DNA of 6,988 nt from Planctomycetota bacterium (GTDB lineage Bacteria > Planctomycetota > Planctomycetia > Pirellulales > Pirellulaceae): positions 1-6,988 of the forward strand of contig JAHWKS010000283.1 in assembly GCA_019347795.1 (NCBI GenBank), in the 5' to 3' direction. The position numbers and the translations under genes are program-made. This document shows, piece by piece, positions 1 through 6,935 of the stretch (positions are counted from its first letter, which is position 1; each line of letters starts with the position of its first letter). The notes below the pieces were generated by a model. That model ran no database searches and was not told the origin of the DNA. It saw nothing but the letters and a program-made list of their open reading frames with translations.

Positions 1-483
1 GTGAAGGCGGACCACGTCATGCGGATAGTCGAACAGCGGCAGCGAGTCCGCGAGTTCCGGCAGCGAGGCGACCGCCGGAGACGCCAGAAATCCCCGCATC
101 CCTTCCACGGCGATGTTGTGCGGCGGCGCCGCGCCGGGGGGCAACAGGGCCGCGGCCACGCTCTCGCCGCTCCGCACGATTCCGGTGCGGCCGGCCTGGG
201 CGATCGACTCCAGCGTGCGGAGCGCCGCCACGCTCGGCGCCGTCCGGGCGTTCACCAGCAAAGTCGGGCTGTCGCCCGCATCGGCCGCCGCGCTCAACTG
301 CGGAAAGTCGATTCGCTGGATCTCCCGCAGGTGCGGACGCGTGACCGCCCGCACCGAGGCGCCCAAGCAGGGCAGCCAGTCGGCCAAGCGATACGTCGCA
401 CAGGTGATTGCGTACGCCGGCCGGCCGAGCGTGATCGGGTGCAGCCGCGCGACCCGATCGTCCTCAAAGACAACCACTTGCAT
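1..483 (-). CDS. GlmU-like putative sugar nucleotidyltransferase, N-terminal part (runs off the left edge)
   Basis: An uninterrupted minus-strand frame of 161 codons runs from the ATG at 483-481 to base 1 with no stop, so the C-terminal part lies outside the window. The protein begins MQVVVFEDDRVARLHPITLG, followed by RPAY and, near residue 35, ADWLPCLGASV. A hydrophobic strand ending in acidic residues, then a P-[IL]-T-x-x-R-P segment and a Trp-containing stretch, is the pattern I know from the N-terminal domain of bacterial GlmU-like proteins (NTP_transf_4 / TIGR03991 type), proposed to transfer nucleotides to sugar-1-phosphates and often carrying a C-terminal left-handed beta-helix acetyltransferase. 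That second half cannot be seen here. A weak GGGG ribosome site lies about 8 bases before the ATG. It starts 46 bases after the 67-residue gene and is downstream of glmS in the same direction, fitting UDP-GlcNAc synthesis. The family call is from motif memory; the substrate is inferred. Confidence 0.72.
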   Translation of the reverse strand, partial: MQVVVFEDDRVARLHPITLGRPAYAITCATYRLADWLPCLGASVRAVTRPHLREIQRIDFPQLSAAADAGDSPTLLVNARTAPSVAALRTLESIAQAGRTGIVRSGESVAAALLPPGAAPPHNIAVEGMRGFLASPAVASLPELADSLPLFDYPHDVVRLH

Positions 484-529
484 GCCAAGACCCCGGTGGT
501 GAGACAGGCTTCGGACCTGCCGATCCGCC

Positions 530-733
530 TCACGCGGCGCGCTGGGCGGCGTCGATCGGAATGATGCGGCTGGACTCGGGCGCCACGGGCGTGACGCTCA
601 CCTTACTCCGCTCCAACTCCTCGATGCGATTGGACAATTTCTGCAACAAATTGGCGACCTCTTGCCCCGCGGCGTCGCCAAGTTGAACGGTGAGCGCCTT
701 CCGCGTGTTAAACGAGAGTGCAGGCCCCGGCAT
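530..733 (-). CDS. Small hypothetical protein, 67 residues, probable coiled coil
   Basis: The start is the ATG at 733-731 because a good ribosome site, CAGGAG (748-743), lies 9 bases before it. An in-frame ATG at 781 would add 16 residues but has no such site. The protein starts MPGPALSFNTRKALTVQLG. Residues about 20-44 (the stretch around VANLLQKLSNRIEELERSKV) have a heptad-like spacing of V/L/I and many charged residues, suggesting a short amphipathic helix or coiled coil. The C-terminus is a Pro/Ser/Ala tail. There is no signal peptide or membrane segment, so it is probably cytoplasmic. It sits between glmS and the GlmU-like gene, 46 bases before the latter, so it is likely cotranscribed with it. 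I recognise no named family, although it resembles small proteins annotated as hypothetical in planctomycetes. A role linked to the nucleotidyltransferase is only a guess from position. Confidence 0.66.
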   Translation of the reverse strand: MPGPALSFNTRKALTVQLGDAAGQEVANLLQKLSNRIEELERSKVSVTPVAPESSRIIPIDAAQRAA

Positions 734-786
734 GTGCGAATGCTCCTGAATGAGATGAGAAGAGATGTCTATGCCCCGCAAAAATT

Positions 787-863
787 AGCCGCCGGGGCGC
801 TAGCCCGCGGTTCCGAAACGAGGTCGCCAGGTCCCAAGAACCGGACGCTAGCGCGTCGCGGCT
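787..863. repeat. REP-like imperfect inverted repeat between glmS and the 67-aa gene
   Basis: The left arm (787-813) and right arm (838-863) are imperfect reverse complements around a 24-base loop. Three blocks match exactly: AGCCGC with GCGGCT, GCGCTAGC (self-complementary) with itself, and CGGTTC with GAACCG. The blocks are separated by short unpaired segments of similar length in both arms. GCTAGC-centred palindromes like this are familiar from intergenic spaces of Pirellulales genomes and behave like REP/BIME elements. It lies 37 bases after the glmS stop codon, where a stem could protect or end the glmS transcript. It has no T-tract, so it is not a standard intrinsic terminator. Confidence 0.6.
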
Positions 864-900
864 GATGTGTTTAACCGGATGCAAGCGCGCCGCGGCGGAT

Positions 901-2772
<1,872 letters not shown>

Positions 2773-2786
2773 GAGAATCCATTCTC
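2773..2786 (-). promoter_or_regulatory. Short perfect dyad at the glmS translation start region
   Basis: The 14 bases directly before the glmS ATG read GAGAAT, two bases, ATTCTC on either strand: a perfect six-base dyad. On the message, the only purine-rich ribosome site candidate, GGAG (2787-2784), overlaps its far end, about 11 bases from the ATG, which is rather long spacing. A two-base loop cannot close fully, so at most a four-base stem would form. It could weakly mask the ribosome site or bind a protein dimer; it could also be chance. Confidence 0.25.
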
Positions 2787-2864
2787 CGTCGCGAAAGAAC
2801 GCCCGCCGTCGCCAAGGCCCTACCGGCGGCAGCCCCGCCATCGAAAATGCGCGGGGCGGATGAT

Positions 2865-2910
2865 AACAAACGCACCCGCGCGTGCAATCCCAATTAGCGC
2901 GGCGTTTGTT
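2865..2910. promoter_or_regulatory. Strong hairpin in the glmS upstream/leader region
   Basis: AACAAACGC (2865-2873) is matched exactly by GCGTTTGTT (2902-2910). Inside it, CGCGC (2877-2881) pairs with GCGCG (2897-2901) across a three-base bulge, leaving a 15-base loop. That gives 14 pairs in total. It lies about 92 bases before the glmS ATG, between the upstream gene's terminator and glmS, so it is either in the 5' leader of the glmS mRNA or an operator-like dyad at its promoter. It has no T-tract on either side, so it is not an intrinsic terminator. The rest of the 2773-3016 gap holds a second small stem (CCTTC/GAAGG near 2918-2932) and no convincing -35/-10 pair. Confidence 0.5.
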
Positions 2911-3016
2911 GAAGTGCCTTCAGAACGAAGGCTTATCAGGCTCGAGGTAGCAGGTAATTTTCCCCGCCGAGCTTGCCTCGGTGGCGATGAACGACTCACC
3001 ATTGAACCGCCGGTCC

Positions 3017-3048
3017 AATAAAAAATCCCACGCGAAGAGGCGTGGGAT
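3017..3048 (-). terminator. Intrinsic terminator of the Gly/Tyr-rich lipoprotein gene
   Basis: Read on the minus strand, ATCCCACGC (3048-3040) pairs perfectly with GCGTGGGAT (3033-3025) around a six-base loop. It is followed at once by a U-rich run (TTTTTATT; 3024-3017). It starts 36 bases after the stop codon at 3085. This is a textbook Rho-independent terminator and separates the lipoprotein gene from glmS, so glmS should have its own promoter between about 2787 and 3016. Confidence 0.93.
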
Positions 3049-3084
3049 CTGTCGGTCGCTCGCAATGTCGGCGTTCGTTCCGGC

Positions 3085-4212
3085 TTAGTATCCGCCGTAT
3101 CCGCCGCCGGACGCGCCGCCGTAGGTCCCGCCTCCGCCGTACGCTCCGCCGCCGGCCGGAGCCGTGCTTCCGGGGTTGTAGGCGCCGGCGTTGTATCCGC
3201 CGCTCGGCTCATACTGCCCCGACGCGGCGGCGCCCGTATTCGCCCCGGCGCCGGCCGAGGCGCCGTGCGACGAGCCGTTGTAGCTCGAGGCGCCGTAGGT
3301 GGAGGCATTGTAAGATCCGCCCGCGGCGCCGGCGCTCGGAGCGGTCGCGGCGCCGTAGGTCGAATTGCTGCTATACGTCGCCGGCTGCACGCCCGGATTG
3401 CCGGTCTGCGAATCGTACGACCCGTAGCTGCTCGTGCTTCCCGGGCGATAGCCGCCTTGTCCGCCCGCCACCGCGCCGGGCGTTGAGGCCGAAGCGCCGT
3501 AGGTTCCGCCTTGTCCGCCGCTCGCGGCCGGGGCGCCGGTCCCGCTCGACGCATAACTGCTCGCCGGATCCTGTCCTGCGGGGCCTTGGTAGCCTGAGCC
3601 GGCGCCGTATCCGCCGGTGGGATTGTAGCCGTAGCCCGAGGCGGCGCCCGCGCCGGCCTGCGCGCCGTATCCGCCCCCGCCGGCGCCGTACTGTCCGCCG
3701 CCGTAGCCGTAACCGGCGCTGGCGTCGGCAGTGCGATATTGGGCGTCGGCGCCGGTCGCGCCGCCGCCGTACGAGTTGGCGTCATAAGCCCCGGCCCCGT
3801 ATCCGCCGTATCCCGGCTGCGAGGCGCCGGCATACGATTGCGCCGGCGGCGCGGCGGCCCCCGTCTGATACTTGCCGGTGTTATATCCGCCCCCGTACGC
3901 GCCTCCGGCCGGCGAGTAGCCGGGATAGCTGGAGGCGGCCTGCCCGGAAGGATAGCCGTATCCGCCGGCGCCGGTCGATCCGGTGGAGGCCACCGAGCCG
4001 GTGGTCGCGCCCGTCGCGGCGCCGGTGGGGGTGAGCGTGCTCGAAGGAGGCTTCGGCGTGCTCGCGGCCAACTCGGTGTCGGCTGGCTTCGATTTGCCTG
4101 TCAGCCAAGCCATGCTCGGCATCTTATAACTGCCGCCGCTGGTGCACCCGGCGAAGCAAAACGCCAAGGACGCGGCGACCGCCATGGACCATCGCGAAGT
4201 GCTGATGCGCAT
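3085..4212 (-). CDS. Gly/Ala/Ser/Tyr-rich low-complexity lipoprotein, unknown function
   Basis: The protein has 375 residues. The N-terminus (MRISTSRWSMAVAASLAFCF, then AGC) is a signal peptide with a lipobox-like FAGC ending at Cys23, so it is probably an exported, lipid-anchored protein; Phe at -3 is a slight departure from the usual Leu. After a short segment with KMPSMAWLTGKSKPAD (about 30-45) and a Thr/Pro/Ser stretch, everything from about residue 65 to the end is low complexity, built from variants of YGGG, SYGA, GYGY and AYGG, ending GGGYGGY. No catalytic domain is visible. The start is supported by AAGGGAG close before the ATG, with only about 3 bases of spacing. It is a single-gene transcript: its own terminator follows, and the gene beyond its start is divergent. 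A cell-surface, adhesive or matrix role is plausible from composition alone. It is not recognised as a named family. Confidence 0.82.
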   Translation of the reverse strand: MRISTSRWSMAVAASLAFCFAGCTSGGSYKMPSMAWLTGKSKPADTELAASTPKPPSSTLTPTGAATGATTGSVASTGSTGAGGYGYPSGQAASSYPGYSPAGGAYGGGYNTGKYQTGAAAPPAQSYAGASQPGYGGYGAGAYDANSYGGGATGADAQYRTADASAGYGYGGGQYGAGGGGYGAQAGAGAASGYGYNPTGGYGAGSGYQGPAGQDPASSYASSGTGAPAASGGQGGTYGASASTPGAVAGGQGGYRPGSTSSYGSYDSQTGNPGVQPATYSSNSTYGAATAPSAGAAGGSYNASTYGASSYNGSSHGASAGAGANTGAAASGQYEPSGGYNAGAYNPGSTAPAGGGAYGGGGTYGGASGGGYGGY

Positions 4213-4597
4213 AAGCTCCCTTGCCCTTGATTAGACGTAATGAGAAGGAGATCGCCCGGCGCGCCGCAGCCGCCCATGCCCGGCCGGCATCCTCTTCCCT
4301 GAGGACTCACATCATCGTGCAGCGTGCGAAGCCGCGCTGCCCGCGTCCGCACAACTGCTTCGCCCCACGTTATCTATTCGGTTGACACAATCGCGCCAGC
4401 CCAACGAATCCGGAAAAGTCCCCGTGTTTTTCTCATGGCCGGCGGCCTCAAGAATCAAAGAGTAGGGCGGGATCATAGGAACGGCGCGAACCCCCGTCAA
4501 GGGCGATTCCGCGGCGCGGGCAGGCGGGTTTCGCTCTGGTTTTTGCCGGCCCTTCCTGGCAGAATGCCGCCCACTGACGCAAGGAGGCGTGGCGCCC
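4213..4597. other. Divergent intergenic region between the lipoprotein and acyltransferase genes
   Basis: These 385 bases must hold the promoters of both flanking genes. Small stems are visible: ATGCC/GGCAT around CGGCC at 4276-4290 in the lipoprotein leader, and GCAGCG/CGCTGC at 4319-4340. A TTGACA hexamer occurs on the plus strand at 4382-4387, but 16-18 bases later there is only CGAATC-like sequence, so I do not call it a promoter. The open frames crossing this region lack ribosome sites and family-like sequence. I see no RNA gene here. Confidence 0.5.
4581..4587 (+). promoter_or_regulatory. Ribosome binding site that decides the acyltransferase start
   Basis: AAGGAGG is a near-perfect anti-16S match. 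A GTG at 4589 is only one base away and sterically unusable. The in-frame GTG at 4598 is 10 bases downstream, an acceptable distance, and so is taken as the start; the ATG at 4619 would be 31 bases away. Confidence 0.7.
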
Positions 4598-5530
4598 GTG
4601 CGATGGCTCGGTCAATGGATGGCGTACTTCGCAGTGCGAACCGTGGTCTGCATCGTGCAGGCCGCGCGCCTTGAGACGTGCGCGCTGTGGTCGAGCTGGC
4701 TGGCCTGGATCGCGTACGACGTGGTTCGCCTGCGGCGATCGGTCATCGATGAGAATCTCCGGCTGGCCTTTCCCGAGTACGGCGATCGGCGCCGGCAGGA
4801 GATCGCCCGCCGCATGTGGATGCATCTCTTCCTGATGGCCTGCGAGGTCTGCCACGCCCCGCGCAAGATTCACGACACGAACTGGCGCGACCACGTCACC
4901 TTGCACCGCGCCCGCGACCTGGTCAATGTGCTGCTGCGGCGCCGGCCGACGGTCCTGGTCTCGGGCCACTTCGGCAACTTCGAGATGGCAGGCTTCGTGG
5001 CGGGACTGCTGGGGGTTCCCACTTACGCCATCGCCCGGCCGCTCGACAACCCGCTGGTGCACGACTACCTCACGCGGTTTCGCAGCAGCACCGGGCAGCA
5101 CCTGCTCAACAAAGACGGCAGCGCCTCGAAGATTCAAGACATCTTGGAGCAGGGGGGCGCCCTGGCCCTCCTGGCGGATCAGCACGCCGGCCCCAAAGGC
5201 TGCTGGGTCGAGTTCTTCGGCCGCCCCGCCTCCTGCCACAAAGCGCTGGCGCTGTTCACGCTCACCAACGACGCCCCCATGCTGGTCTGCTTCGCCCGCC
5301 GCTCCGGCGGCCCGCTGCAATTCGAAGTAGGCCTGGCCGAGCTGTTCGACGCCCGCGAGGGAAGCGAAGCCGAGTTGGGCGTGGCCCCCTTAACCCAATG
5401 GTACAGCCGGGTGCTGGAGCGCGAAGTCCGCCGCGCCCCCGAGCAATACTGGTGGGTGCACCGCCGCTGGCGCGACCCGCCCCCCGCTCGCCGCAAGCAA
5501 AAACGCGAGAACCCGCCGGCGGCGGCGTGA
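4598..5530 (+). CDS. Lysophospholipid / lipid A biosynthesis acyltransferase (LpxL/HtrB family)
   Basis: This protein of 310 residues belongs to the family that transfers acyl chains from acyl-carrier protein to lipid A precursors or related glycolipids at the inner membrane. The hallmark H-x4-E catalytic motif is seen as SGHFGNFEMAG (His124, Glu129). Family features in order are an N-terminal hydrophobic stretch (about 8-45), RSVIDENLRLAFPE (about 48-61), GGALALLADQHAG (about 187-198), WVEFFGRPA (about 203-211) and the C-terminal YWWVHRRW (about 284-291), close to the Q-Y-x-W-x-H-R-R family signature. The length of about 300 is normal. The start is the GTG at 4598, set by the AAGGAGG site. 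A membrane-protein gene follows 33 bases after the stop and is probably cotranscribed. It lies near glmS and a GlmU-like gene, both feeding UDP-GlcNAc, a lipid A precursor. The exact acceptor (Kdo-lipid A or another glycolipid) cannot be told from sequence, so no symbol is given. Confidence 0.92.
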   Translation: MRWLGQWMAYFAVRTVVCIVQAARLETCALWSSWLAWIAYDVVRLRRSVIDENLRLAFPEYGDRRRQEIARRMWMHLFLMACEVCHAPRKIHDTNWRDHVTLHRARDLVNVLLRRRPTVLVSGHFGNFEMAGFVAGLLGVPTYAIARPLDNPLVHDYLTRFRSSTGQHLLNKDGSASKIQDILEQGGALALLADQHAGPKGCWVEFFGRPASCHKALALFTLTNDAPMLVCFARRSGGPLQFEVGLAELFDAREGSEAELGVAPLTQWYSRVLEREVRRAPEQYWWVHRRWRDPPPARRKQKRENPPAAA

Positions 5531-5563
5531 CACGGGACGCCGCGTTCTCGGTAAACTGGCGGC

Positions 5564-6349
5564 ATGACTTCCGAGTCTCATCCCGGCGACGCCGTCGAAC
5601 CGCCCTGGCGGTTTTCGCTGGCGGATGCTTTTTGGTGGATGGTGCTGGCGGCGGCTTATTTCGCCGTCTTGGCCGCGTTCCCGGTGGTGTTCCGCTCCTT
5701 TGAGTACGATCGGCAGCCCCCCTGGCCCACGGCGGTGACGACGTCGGGGTGCTGGCTCCTACTGCTGGGCTATTATCTGCGACGCCCTCGCTTCAGCGTG
5801 ATCACGGTCCACACGGCGCCGTTGATCCTGGTCATCGTCGTCTTCATGATCGCGCAGGACGCGGCGTATGCCCGCGGCGCCGCGATGGCCCTGGCTGCGG
5901 CGGCTTGCGGCGTAGCCTTCAGCATGCCCTTCCACCTGGCGAAGGAGATCTCGCAAGCGACTTTGTCGCAGGCCTCGCCCGCCACAAGACTTTGGGTGAA
6001 CCTGGGCGGAGCGATCGTGCTAACGGTTCTGCTCATTTCGCTGATTCCGTCAATTGCGCTGCAAGCGATCTTCGTTCCCGGCGTCGTCTTCGGCGCGCTG
6101 CTCGGCTTTTGGCTCGGACTTTATCAGGCCGCCGCCACGACTCCCGCGATCGCTCGAGCCCGAGTTCTGGGGCTTTCCGTCCGCGGCCTTGCCATCGGCG
6201 GCTTCTTGGGAGGCTTGTTCGGGCCGCTGGCGCACTGGATCATCAACACCTACGGCTTCGGCTACGTGCCACTGCCGATGCGATTTACGCCGCTCTACGG
6301 GGCGCCGATCGCCCTACTCTACGGCGCCTGCTACCGGCGACGGGAATAG
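5564..6349 (+). CDS. Polytopic inner-membrane protein of unknown function
   Basis: The protein has 261 residues and starts at an ATG 33 bases after the acyltransferase stop, preceded only by a weak GGCGG. After a short polar N-terminus (MTSESHPGDAVEPPWRFSLA) there are roughly seven or eight hydrophobic segments: about 24-44, 57-72, 84-98, 105-122, 145-161, 168-187, 207-228 and 244-257. Small and glycine residues recur within them (for example GVVFGALLGFWLG and GLAIGGFLGGLFG). Positively charged loops (RRPR near 73-76, RAR near 198-200) and the final RRR tail suggest cytoplasmic sides. I see no transporter, peptidase or transferase motif and do not recognise the family. Its placement suggests transcription with the lipid acyltransferase and possibly an envelope role, but this is only context. 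The perfect stem-loop three bases after the stop suggests the transcript ends here. Confidence 0.83.
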   Translation: MTSESHPGDAVEPPWRFSLADAFWWMVLAAAYFAVLAAFPVVFRSFEYDRQPPWPTAVTTSGCWLLLLGYYLRRPRFSVITVHTAPLILVIVVFMIAQDAAYARGAAMALAAAACGVAFSMPFHLAKEISQATLSQASPATRLWVNLGGAIVLTVLLISLIPSIALQAIFVPGVVFGALLGFWLGLYQAAATTPAIARARVLGLSVRGLAIGGFLGGLFGPLAHWIINTYGFGYVPLPMRFTPLYGAPIALLYGACYRRRE

Positions 6350-6352
6350 ATT

Positions 6353-6370
6353 GGCCGGCTTCAGCCGGCC
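6353..6370. terminator. Perfect GC-rich stem-loop between convergent genes
   Basis: GGCCGGC, a four-base loop TTCA, then GCCGGCC form a perfect seven-base stem. It sits three bases after the membrane-protein stop and about 50 bases past the end of the convergent tRNA array. It has no T-tract on either strand, so it is either a transcript-end stabiliser, a factor-dependent terminator aid, or a REP-type repeat. Being palindromic, it can serve both directions. Confidence 0.5.
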
Positions 6371-6421
6371 TGGAGAAAGCGGTGGCGAGCAAGCCGCGCG
6401 CGAAGCCAGGCTGCCCTCAAG

Positions 6422-6493
6422 AGACGCCGGTGGGAGTCGAACCCACTTGAGATCGGGTTGCAGCCGATTGCCGCGCCGTCTGGCTCCAGCGTC
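6422..6493 (-). tRNA. tRNA-Cys (anticodon GCA), divergent
   Basis: A full 72-base cloverleaf reads on the minus strand. The acceptor GACGCTG/CGGCGTC has seven pairs with one U-G. The D stem is GCC/GGC with G18G19 in the loop. The anticodon stem ATCGG/CCGAT closes the loop CTGCAAC (anticodon GCA), followed by a five-base variable loop and the T arm GTGGG/CCCAC with TTCGACT. The discriminator is T, the normal identity base for cysteine tRNA. Odd points: position 8 is G instead of U, position 14 is G instead of A, and CCA is not encoded (the trailer is CTT). It is the last gene of the array in transcription order. Complete pairing argues for a functional gene. Confidence 0.86.
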
Positions 6494-6516
6494 GAGATTT
6501 ATCGAAATCTTGCAAG

Positions 6517-6589
6517 CGTCCTCGCCAGGAATCGAACCTGGTCTACGAGCTTCGCGGGCTCGCGTGCGAATCCGGCACACTCCAAGGAC
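6517..6589 (-). tRNA. tRNA-Arg (anticodon GCG), divergent, with C33
   Basis: A 73-base cloverleaf reads on the minus strand: acceptor GTCCTTG/CGAGGAC with one U-G, D stem GTG/CAC with G18G19 and A20 (an arginine identity base), anticodon stem CGAGC/GCTCG, variable loop TAGA, T arm CCAGG/CCTGG with TTCGATT, discriminator G. The anticodon loop is CCGCGAA, giving anticodon GCG (codons CGC/CGU) and C at position 33 where U is nearly universal. Positions 8 and 14 are both G instead of U and A. Bacteria normally read CGC with an inosine-modified ACG tRNA, so a GCG arginine tRNA is rare. No CCA is encoded; the trailer is CTT. The next gene upstream ends 10 bases away. Confidence 0.82.
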
Positions 6590-6599
6590 GTGTCTTCAG

Positions 6600-6671
6600 T
6601 ACCCCGCCGAGGACTTGAACCTCGTCTTGCAGATCCACAATCTGCCGTGCCGGCCGTTACACTTACAGGGC
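6600..6671 (-). tRNA. tRNA-His-like (anticodon GTG), lacking G-1:C73
   Basis: A 72-base cloverleaf reads on the minus strand: acceptor GCCCTGT/GCGGGGT with all seven positions paired (G-U at the first pair, two further U-G), D stem GTG/CAC, anticodon stem GCAGA/TCTGC, loop TTGTGGA (anticodon GTG), variable loop AAGA, T arm CGAGG/CCTCG with TTCAAGT, discriminator A. Bacterial histidine tRNAs normally have an extra G at -1 facing C73; here the base before position 1 is C and 73 is A. Position 8 is A and position 14 is A. No CCA is encoded (trailer CTG). The assignment to His rests on the anticodon only; the synthetase that charges it is uncertain. Confidence 0.8.
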
Positions 6672-6684
6672 GTTGTTGTTCCAG

Positions 6685-6756
6685 CAGCCCGCCCAGGAAT
6701 CGAACCTGGTCCAACAGCTTCGGAAGCTGACATGCGTTCCGGCACACCCACGGGCC
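6685..6756 (-). tRNA. tRNA-Arg (anticodon CCG), divergent
   Basis: A 72-base cloverleaf reads on the minus strand: acceptor GGCCCGT/GCGGGCT with seven pairs (G-U first, U-G last), D stem GTG/CAT with G18G19A20, anticodon stem TCAGC/GCTGT with a T-T mismatch at its outer pair, loop TTCCGAA (anticodon CCG, reading CGG), variable loop TGGA, T arm CCAGG/CCTGG with TTCGATT, discriminator G. Its T arm is identical to that of the GCG gene two places downstream, and the D stems match, so the two probably arose by duplication. Positions 8 and 14 are both G. The trailer is CTG, with no CCA. It is 13 bases upstream of the His gene. Confidence 0.82.
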
Positions 6757-6765
6757 GAATGGTAG

Positions 6766-6814
6766 CCCGAGGCGTAAGCGAGCGTTTCCTATTCTCCCTC
6801 GCTGACGCGTCGGA
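6766..6814. repeat. REP-like imperfect palindrome inside the tRNA array
   Basis: The left arm (6766-6782, ending AAGCGAG) pairs with the right arm (6798-6814, starting CTCGCTG) at 14 of 17 positions, with a 15-base loop. It fills most of the unusually long 68-base spacer between the Ser and Arg(CCG) genes; the other fully visible spacers are 10 to 26 bases. The core TAGCCCGA.GCGTAAGCGAG is a motif I recall as a common intergenic repeat in Pirellulales, which would mean this array sits in, or was invaded by, host-type repeat sequence. Confidence 0.6.
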
Positions 6815-6824
6815 TTTCCATCAG

Positions 6825-6909
6825 CGGAAGGAGCGGGAGTTGAACCCGCAAGGCCGCGAAGCTCGACCGGCTTCCAACCGGCTCCCGTCGCCAATCGGGT
6901 AGCCCTTCC
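6825..6909 (-). tRNA. tRNA-Ser (anticodon GGA), class II, unusual acceptor/D junction
   Basis: An 85-base gene reads on the minus strand: acceptor GGAAGGG/TCCTTCC with seven pairs (last G-U), a four-pair D stem CCCG/CGGG with G18G19 and A21 in the loop, anticodon stem GCCGG/CCGGT, loop TTGGAAG (anticodon GGA, reading UCC/UCU), a 16-base variable arm, T arm GCGGG/CCCGC with TTCAACT, discriminator G. The long variable arm and G73 are the usual serine identity marks. Three bases (CTA) join acceptor and D stem instead of two, so either a base is inserted before a normal U8-A9 or position 8 is C. No CCA; trailer CTG. Confidence 0.84.
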
Positions 6910-6935
6910 GTCTTGTCTTGCATGATGTCTTGCAG

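Noticed and set aside
1..564. Plus-strand open frame of 187 codons rich in Arg
   Set aside because: It is the complement of the minus-strand GlmU-like frame; its composition is typical of a GC-rich shadow and it has no family-like sequence.
2773..2841. N-terminal extension of GlmS from an ATG at 2841
   Set aside because: It would place 23 residues before the catalytic Cys, which must become the N-terminus in this enzyme family.
2773..3016. glmS ribozyme in the glmS leader
   Set aside because: I see no match to the conserved ribozyme core, and it is known mainly from Firmicutes and relatives; the hairpin present is a simple stem.
3085..4030. CRISPR or tandem DNA repeat array
   Set aside because: The repeated short motifs such as GCGCCGTA are irregularly spaced and follow codons of a Gly/Tyr-rich protein; there are no fixed-length repeats and spacers.
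3042..4034. 330-codon Arg-rich plus-strand frame
   Set aside because: It is a shadow of the Gly/Tyr-rich lipoprotein gene, whose repetitive GC-rich codons keep other frames open. The 2820-3833 minus-strand frame rich in Ala/Pro/Arg is rejected for the same reason.
4382..4410. TTGACA hexamer as a sigma70-type promoter for the acyltransferase
   Set aside because: No TATAAT-like sequence lies 16-18 bases downstream, and it is about 200 bases from the gene.
6054..6902. 282-codon plus-strand frame across the tRNA array
   Set aside because: It repeats peptides such as GIEPG, which are the known mistranslation of the antisense T arm of tRNA genes, and it overlaps the membrane-protein gene. The 6314-6580 and 6499-6894 minus-strand frames overlie the tRNAs as well.
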